Assembly: GCA_046760445.1 (NCBI GenBank)
Contig: JBHIEE010000028.1
Coordinates: 1-26,954 of the forward strand
Reading direction: 5' to 3'
DNA: 26,954 nucleotides
DNA from: JBHIEE01 sp046760445
Lineage (GTDB): Bacteria; Acidobacteriota; Aminicenantia; JdFR-78
Shown here: positions 22,830-26,954 of the stretch, piece after piece
Numbering within the stretch: the stretch's first letter is position 1
Layout: every line of letters starts with the position of its first letter
Notes under the pieces: generated by a model
The model's database searches: none
What the model saw: the letters and a program-made list of their open reading frames with translations, nothing else
Told to the model about the DNA's origin: nothing
Made by a program: the position numbers and the translations under genes

Positions 22830-22982
22830 TCATCTCCTGAGATAATCAAGTATAATTTAAAATTAAAGAGAAGTTTTAATCCACCCCACTATCGCACAGT
22901 TTCTTGTCTTTTGGAGTAAAGGGTAAATATTATATTCTTAAAAATTTTCATCAAGAATCTATTATAGGTTATCCTGGAAAAA

Positions 22983-23057
22983 TCGGGGAGATCGGATTCG
23001 AACCGACGACCTCAGCATCCCGAATGCTGCGCGCTAACCAGACTGCGCTACTCCCCG
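22983..23057 (-). tRNA. tRNA-Pro (anticodon CGG)
   Basis: On the minus strand CGGGGAG pairs with CTCCCCG, the anticodon stem CAGCA/TGCTG encloses TTCGGGA (anticodon CGG), and the T arm is GTCGG-TTCGAAT-CCGAT. Discriminator A. It reads CCG. A heptamer tract lies 5 bp upstream of its 5' end. Confidence 0.94.
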
Positions 23058-23061
23058 AATC

Positions 23062-23096
23062 TCGTAATTCGTAAATCGTAAACTGCAAACTGTAAA
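23062..23096. repeat. Heptamer tract upstream of tRNA-Pro(CGG)
   Basis: Five consecutive 7-bp units: two identical TCGTAAA units, TCGTAAT before them, CTGCAAA and CTGTAAA after. An opposing CATTTACGATTTGC at 23120-23133 could pair with it. A separate TTTTATCA/TGATAAAA inverted repeat lies at 23141-23168. Confidence 0.75.
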
Positions 23097-23240
23097 ACAA
23101 AAAATTCTTTCTTTTATAACATTTACGATTTGCAAAACTATTTTATCAGAAATTCAATTATGATAAAACTATCAATAAATGCAGAACTAAGAAATAAAAA
23201 AACAAAAAAATATAACAGAAATCAATAAGTCTAATTTCAT

Positions 23241-23269
23241 CTTGCTTCCTGCTTCTTGTTTCCAGCTTC
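23241..23269. repeat. Heptamer tract at the 3' end of the VTT gene
   Basis: On the minus strand four units of GAAGCAG type (GAAGCTG, GAAACAA, GAAGCAG, GAAGCAA) begin exactly at the gene's stop codon. It is the same unit type found inside the M1 peptidase. Confidence 0.8.
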
Positions 23270-23885
23270 ATTTCATCAATACTTTGATAACAATAAAGCC
23301 ACCAATCAGTAAGATAAAAAATAAAAAAGTAAGAAGATTGAAGTATTTCTCAATGAAATTCTTGATTCTTTTTCCAAAAATACGAAACAATCCAGCGACC
23401 AAAAAGAATCGGGCAGAACGACTAATAACTGAAGCTATAAAAAAAAGAGAAAATTTGACATTAAAAGCTCCAGCACTAATAGTAATGATTTTGTAGGGAA
23501 TAATAGTGAATCCAGCACTGAAAACAATCCAGAAATTCCAAGCATCGTATTTAAGTTTAACAGCTTGAAAAAGCTTTTCAGTGAATCCAGGAATATACTT
23601 GAAAAAGAAAAGTGCAATTTCTGAGTAGACTCCTGGGGAAGACCACCAAAGTTTGTATCCAATGAAATAGCCAAATATTCCTCCTAAGATTGAACCTAAG
23701 GAACAGATGAGGGCAAAGCGAAAAGCTTTCGTGAAGGAACCAAGCACCAAAGCTATAAGGAGCACATCAGGTGGAATAGGGAAAAAAGAAGATTCAGCAA
23801 AGGCTAAGAGAAACAAGGCTAAGGAGCCATATGGAGTTTCTGCCCAATGGAGAACCCAGTCATAGATTTTTCTGAGAATATTCAT
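23268..23885 (-). CDS. VTT-domain (YqaA-type) membrane protein
   Basis: A 205-residue polytopic protein of the SNARE-associated/DedA-like group. It has FAESSFFPIPPDVLLI after the first helix, GSILGGIFGYFIGYKLW, and GFTIIPYKIITISAG with SRSARFF near the end, the YqaA-like arrangement. Relatives are lipid flippase-like or membrane-homeostasis proteins; the function here is inferred only from family. It begins 2 bp after the surE stop and has no Shine-Dalgarno of its own, so it is translated by coupling. The stop codon touches a heptamer repeat tract. Confidence 0.85.
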   Translation of the reverse strand: MNILRKIYDWVLHWAETPYGSLALFLLAFAESSFFPIPPDVLLIALVLGSFTKAFRFALICSLGSILGGIFGYFIGYKLWWSSPGVYSEIALFFFKYIPGFTEKLFQAVKLKYDAWNFWIVFSAGFTIIPYKIITISAGAFNVKFSLFFIASVISRSARFFLVAGLFRIFGKRIKNFIEKYFNLLTFLFFILLIGGFIVIKVLMK

Positions 23886-23887
23886 TT

Positions 23888-24646
23888 TTAGTCGAGTTTG
23901 ATTGATGATAAGTCTTTTTTTGTAAGATAGACTAAAGCTTTATAGTCAGTTAAATCAAGCCGAAGTGGAGTGATTGAAATAAAACCCTGTTCAATTGCTC
24001 TCACATCAGTATTTTCATCCCCTGAAATTTGAGGATTGCCGTTTCCAATCCAGTAATAAATTCTACCCCTGGGATCAATTTTTTCAATTATATCCGGGTT
24101 ATACCTTTTTTTTCCTAATTTAGTCATTTTGATTCCTTTGATCGGCGGAGGAGGAACATTAATATTTAAAGTTGTTTCCTCAGGAAGTCCATTATTTAAA
24201 ACCCACCTGGCTATTTTGAGAGTAATTTTTGCTGCTAATTCAAAAGCATGAATTCCCTCTTTATCAGGAATGACTGAAATAGCAAATGAAGGAATGTTAA
24301 ATAATGTTCCCTGCACTGCTCCTGAAACTGTGCCTGAGTAAGTAGTGTCTTCACCAAGATTGGCTCCTTTATTAATTCCAGCAATAATTAAATCAGGGTT
24401 TTTAGGCAATAATTTTTTAATCGCTAAGTTGATACAGTCAGTTGGAGTACCATCGATCGTATAGAAATCTTCTCTGATTTTTTCAGCCCGAAGGGGACGA
24501 TGAAGAGTAAGGGCATAGGAAATAGCACTTCTTTCTCGATCAGGCGCAACAACAAAGACCTGTCCTAATTTTTTCAGCTTCTTGGAAAGAATTTCTATTC
24601 CTGAAGAATAAAAACCATCATCATTAGTAAGTAGTATTAAACTCAT
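23888..24646 (-). CDS. surE: 5'/3'-nucleotidase SurE
   Basis: A 252-residue SurE, typical length. It dephosphorylates nucleoside monophosphates and short polyphosphates. The metal site shows N8-D9-D10-G in LLTNDDG, S40 in DRERSAIS, and the asparagine of AGINKGANLG. The TLHRPL and GTPTDC motifs and SGTVSGAVQGT are also intact. It lies between tRNA-Pro(GGG) and the VTT gene; merR, tRNA-Pro and surE occur together in other bacteria as I recall. No Shine-Dalgarno is visible before the ATG. Confidence 0.95.
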   Translation of the reverse strand: MSLILLTNDDGFYSSGIEILSKKLKKLGQVFVVAPDRERSAISYALTLHRPLRAEKIREDFYTIDGTPTDCINLAIKKLLPKNPDLIIAGINKGANLGEDTTYSGTVSGAVQGTLFNIPSFAISVIPDKEGIHAFELAAKITLKIARWVLNNGLPEETTLNINVPPPPIKGIKMTKLGKKRYNPDIIEKIDPRGRIYYWIGNGNPQISGDENTDVRAIEQGFISITPLRLDLTDYKALVYLTKKDLSSIKLD

Positions 24647-24659
24647 TTTTATTTGAATT

Positions 24660-24720
24660 TGTAGGGCAAAGCTTTAGCTTTGCGAATAAAGAAATGCAAC
24701 CTTACAAGGGTTACCCTACA
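24660..24720. repeat. Palindromic intergenic repeat
   Basis: TGTAGGG (24660-24666) and CCCTACA (24714-24720) form outer arms. Inside, GCAAAGC-TTTA-GCTTTGC (24666-24683) is a perfect hairpin, with CCTT/AAGG further on. It lies between surE and tRNA-Pro(GGG). Confidence 0.7.
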
Positions 24721-24723
24721 TTT

Positions 24724-24769
24724 AGTAACCAATTACCAGTTACCAATGGCTAATTCTGCTTTGCAGAAT
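24724..24769. repeat. Heptamer tract and hairpin downstream of tRNA-Pro(GGG)
   Basis: Four units (AGTAACC, AATTACC, AGTTACC, AATGGCT) at 24724-24751, then the hairpin ATTCTGC-TTT-GCAGAAT (24753-24769). On the minus strand it lies 5 bp past the tRNA and could help end its transcript. Confidence 0.65.
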
Positions 24770-24774
24770 AGTGG

Positions 24775-24848
24775 TCGGGACGAGCGGATTTGAACCGCCG
24801 ACCCCACGCACCCCAAGCGTGTGCGCTACCAGGCTGCGCCACGTCCCG
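24775..24848 (-). tRNA. tRNA-Pro (anticodon GGG)
   Basis: On the minus strand CGGGACG pairs with CGTCCCG, the anticodon stem CACGC/GCGTG encloses TTGGGGT (anticodon GGG), and the T arm contains TTCAAAT. Discriminator A. It reads CCC and CCT. Confidence 0.94.
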
Positions 24849-24902
24849 TTTTTTCGGAATTATCTGAATTTCCGATAATCGTCATAAAATCTTGCAATCT
24901 TT

Positions 24903-24958
24903 CGCCGACCCCACGTCCCGAGCACTCGGGATGCGCTACCAGGCTGCGCCACGTCCCG
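24903..24958 (-). pseudogene. Damaged tRNA-Pro copy carrying the palindrome
   Basis: The first 27 nt are identical to tRNA-Pro(GGG) (acceptor 5' strand and D arm). The anticodon region is then replaced by a palindrome-family sequence (TCCCGAGTGCTCGGGA). Twelve identical nt (GTGGGGTCGGCG) follow, and the T loop and 3' acceptor are absent. It lies 54 bp upstream of the intact tRNA and cannot be a working tRNA. Confidence 0.85.
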
Positions 24959-24960
24959 AC

Positions 24961-24991
24961 ATAATTTGAATTTCTTCGAAATTCAGATTAT
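24961..24991. repeat. TTC-loop hairpin over the merR stop codon
   Basis: ATAATTTGAATTTC, loop TTC, GAAATTCAGATTAT: a 14-bp stem with one mismatch. It overlaps the merR stop (24988-24990). It has the same loop and AATTT/AAATT core as the hairpin at 375-405. Confidence 0.7.
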
Positions 24992-25344
24992 TTGGTATCA
25001 TTTCTTTCCATTGTTGTCAATATTTCTTCGAGCTGAATTTTTATTCGATATAACATTTTTTTTAGTAAATCGGGATGAGTGGGTGTTTTCTCTTTATTAC
25101 CAAATTCTTCTTCAATTCTTCTTTTTGTTCCAGCAATAGTTAGTCCTTCCTTGGTTAATAGTTCTTTTATTCTTAGGATTATCCGGATATCTTTTTGGCG
25201 AAAAATTTTTTCTCCTTTTCGGTTTTTCCCAGCATTAAGAATTGGGAATTCTTTTTCCCAATAATCTATTACATGAGACTCCACCTGGGCTATTCGTGAA
25301 ATTTCATTTATTTTGTAGAAAAGCTTCTCAGGAAGTTCAACCAT
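24988..25344 (-). CDS. MerR-type DNA-binding regulator
   Basis: A 118-residue protein with an N-terminal winged helix of MerR type (residues 8-77: FYKINEISRIAQVESHVIDYWEKEFP, then IFRQKDIRIILRIKELLTKEGLTIAGTKRRI) and a short helical tail for dimer formation. There is no C-terminal effector domain and no cysteine, so it is not a metal sensor of the classic kind. It resembles the small MerR-like proteins next to tRNA-Pro and surE in other genomes. Target genes are unknown. It diverges from rarA across 155 bp. No Shine-Dalgarno is visible. Confidence 0.82.
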   Translation of the reverse strand: MVELPEKLFYKINEISRIAQVESHVIDYWEKEFPILNAGKNRKGEKIFRQKDIRIILRIKELLTKEGLTIAGTKRRIEEEFGNKEKTPTHPDLLKKMLYRIKIQLEEILTTMERNDTK

Positions 25345-25458
25345 TATTAATTTTTTGGTTCTCTTATAAATTCAATCAAAAAATAGCATTAATCTAACTT
25401 TCAGTCAAGATTGAAAGAACGATATAGCAATTTGTATGGAGCTTAAGTGCTTTTAAAA

Positions 25459-25487
25459 TTGTTTCTTAAATCTTGATTTGATATAAT
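25459..25487 (+). promoter_or_regulatory. rarA promoter
   Basis: TTGTTT (25459-25464), 17 bp, TATAAT (25482-25487). The start would lie about 6 nt before the ATG at 25500, leaving almost no leader and no Shine-Dalgarno. Confidence 0.6.
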
Positions 25488-25499
25488 TTTATTAAGAGT

Positions 25500-26819
25500 A
25501 TGAAAAATTTGAAAGAGAAAGTTCCTTTAGCAGAAAGAATGCGTCCTGAGACGCTGGATGAATTCTACGGACAGGATCACTTAACTGGAAAAGGGAGAAT
25601 CCTTCAAACATTAATTGAAAAAGAATATTTAGTATCCATAATTTTCTGGGGTCCTCCTGGTTCAGGTAAAACTACCTTAGCTCGAATTCTGGCTAATAAA
25701 TTTAAATATCCATCTGTCTTTTTCAGCGCTGTTCTAGCTGGGATAAAAGAAGTTAAAGAAGTTATGGAGGAAGCTAAAAATCACAAAGTTCTATTTGGTC
25801 AGCCTACTACAGTTTTTATTGATGAAATTCATCGTTTTAATAAAGCCCAACAGGATGCTTTTCTTCCTTATGTCGAAAGAGGAGATATCATTCTTTTTGG
25901 TTCGACTACTGAAAATCCTTCTTTTGAAATAATTGCTCCTTTACTTTCTCGAGTAAAAGTCCTTGTTTTGCATCCTCTTTCTGGAGAGTGTCTGATTAAG
26001 ATTATTAAAAACGCTTTAAATGATGAAGAAAGAGGATTAGGAAAGTATAAATTGGATATCGCCCCAGAGGCTGTCCAGATGATTATTGTCTATTCTAATG
26101 GAGATGCCAGAAGAGTGCTCAATACCTTAGAAATAGCAGCTGAATTAACTACTCATACTAATCAGAAAAAAATTACTTCTAATGAGGTTAAAGAAGCTCT
26201 CCAAAAGAGAATTCTTCTCTATGATAAAAAAGGTGAAGAGCATTACAATTTGATTTCAGCTCTTCATAAAAGCTTGAGAAATAGTGATGTTGATGCCAGT
26301 TTGTATTGGTTAGCTAGAATGTTAGCTGGAGGAGAAGATCCAATTTATATTGCTCGGCGTTTGGTTAGATTTGCTTCAGAGGATATTGGATTAGCTGACC
26401 CGCAAGCTTTGTCTATTGCGTTAAAAGCCAAAGAAGCCTATGATTTTTTAGGATCTCCAGAAGGAGAATTAGCTTTAGCTGAAGCAGTTATATATCTCGC
26501 TTCTGCGCCAAAAAGTAATAGTGCTTATCTTGCCTTTAGTCAAGCTTTAAAAGATGCAGAGGAGACTCAGTTTGAACCTGTGCCCCTTCATTTAAGGAAT
26601 CCAGAAACCAAATTAATGAGCCAGTTAGGTTATGGTAAAGGATATCTTTATGCTCATAGTTTTGAAGGGAAAACAACAATAATGGAAACTATGCCTGAAA
26701 GACTGAAAAAGAGGAAATATTATTGTCCAGGCAATTTAGGTTTGGAAAAAGAGATAAAAAGAAGAATCGAGTGGTGGCAAAAAATTAAGGAGAAATTGAA
26801 CGCAGAGAGCAAAGAATAA
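25500..26819 (+). CDS. rarA: Replication-associated recombination protein A
   Basis: A 439-residue AAA+ ATPase of the RarA/MgsA/WRNIP1 family, full length, acting at stalled replication forks. It shows ERMRPETLDEFYGQDHL, Walker A GPPGSGKTT (51-59), Walker B VFIDEIHRF (D108, E109), sensor 1 FGSTTENPS, the LLSRVKV arginine finger region, and the MgsA C-terminal tetramer domain (SALHKSLRNSDVDASLYWLARML, SEDIGLADP, HLRNPETKLM). A TATAAT lies 12 bp before the ATG, so the message is nearly leaderless. Downstream is repeat DNA only. Confidence 0.96.
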   Translation: MKNLKEKVPLAERMRPETLDEFYGQDHLTGKGRILQTLIEKEYLVSIIFWGPPGSGKTTLARILANKFKYPSVFFSAVLAGIKEVKEVMEEAKNHKVLFGQPTTVFIDEIHRFNKAQQDAFLPYVERGDIILFGSTTENPSFEIIAPLLSRVKVLVLHPLSGECLIKIIKNALNDEERGLGKYKLDIAPEAVQMIIVYSNGDARRVLNTLEIAAELTTHTNQKKITSNEVKEALQKRILLYDKKGEEHYNLISALHKSLRNSDVDASLYWLARMLAGGEDPIYIARRLVRFASEDIGLADPQALSIALKAKEAYDFLGSPEGELALAEAVIYLASAPKSNSAYLAFSQALKDAEETQFEPVPLHLRNPETKLMSQLGYGKGYLYAHSFEGKTTIMETMPERLKKRKYYCPGNLGLEKEIKRRIEWWQKIKEKLNAESKE

Positions 26820-26827
26820 GAAGAAAC

Positions 26828-26954
26828 TAAATTCCAAATCCCAAGATCCAAATCCCAAATAATAACTAATGTTCAAATTTCAAATATATAAAAATAAGCT
26901 ACATGGTTTTTGGATTTTGTATTTAAATATTTGCCTGCCTGTTCCTGCCTGTCG
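26828..26954. repeat. AAATCCCAA-type repeats at window end
   Basis: Tandem-like CAAATCC/CAAATCCC words (26833-26861), then TTTGGATTTTG facing them (26908-26918), so a hairpin like the flanks of E1 and E2. The window ends in a CCTGCCTG-type repeat (26935-26952). No gene is seen. Confidence 0.45.

Overview
This window looks like chromosomal DNA from an uncultured, low-GC (about one third GC by eye), diderm bacterium. The diderm reading rests on an exported SH3b protein with a predicted outer-membrane beta-barrel ending in Phe, a lipoprotein and an exported M1 peptidase. Ferredoxin and FeoAB suggest an anaerobic or low-oxygen life. I cannot assign a phylum. The abundance of short intergenic repeats reminds me of candidate-phylum genomes, but that is an impression only.

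Layout: 1-520 is repeat-rich and non-coding. 525-1691 is a GT87-type membrane glycosyltransferase. 1704-3102 is a CsoR-family repressor with its own promoter and operator, followed by a three-thioredoxin-fold fusion protein. 3152-5375 is feoA-feoB behind a Fur-box-like palindrome. 5587-10152 (minus) is the run uvrB-uvrC-S23 four-helix-bundle gene-acpS. 10262-11876 is an HD-GYP sensor gene frameshifted by a 25-bp tandem duplication. tRNA-Arg(CCT) at 12281 is followed by a TPR membrane protein, deoB, a 2[4Fe-4S] ferredoxin with a strong terminator, an M50 protease, an exported M1 peptidase, a polytopic membrane protein, the SH3b/barrel protein and a small unknown protein. tRNA-Leu(CAA), a nitroreductase and a DUF4382-like lipoprotein come next. 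On the minus strand lie tRNA-Pro(CGG), a VTT/YqaA-type membrane protein, surE, tRNA-Pro(GGG), a damaged tRNA-Pro copy and a merR-type gene. rarA closes the window on the plus strand.

The genes are mostly housekeeping: excision repair, fork recovery, iron uptake, CoA-dependent carrier activation and nucleoside metabolism. I see no CRISPR array, toxin-antitoxin pair, transposase, phage gene or named defence system.

The unusual content is in the repeats. Many unrelated sequences share one feature: tandem units of exactly 7 bp, at 1-28, 125-203, 5493-5570, 5957-6378, 8139-8187, 17735-17825, 23062-23096, 23241-23269 and 24724-24751. They often touch gene ends, and one tract sits in frame inside the M1 peptidase, giving a 7-residue peptide repeat. 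Over this are laid a 16-18 bp palindrome (TCCCGAGTACTCGGGA, four sites), two ~230-bp elements with terminal inverted repeats, and an S23 gene bracketed by 19-bp inverted repeats. Several genes have a -10-like box close to the start codon and no Shine-Dalgarno, so leaderless transcripts are plausible.
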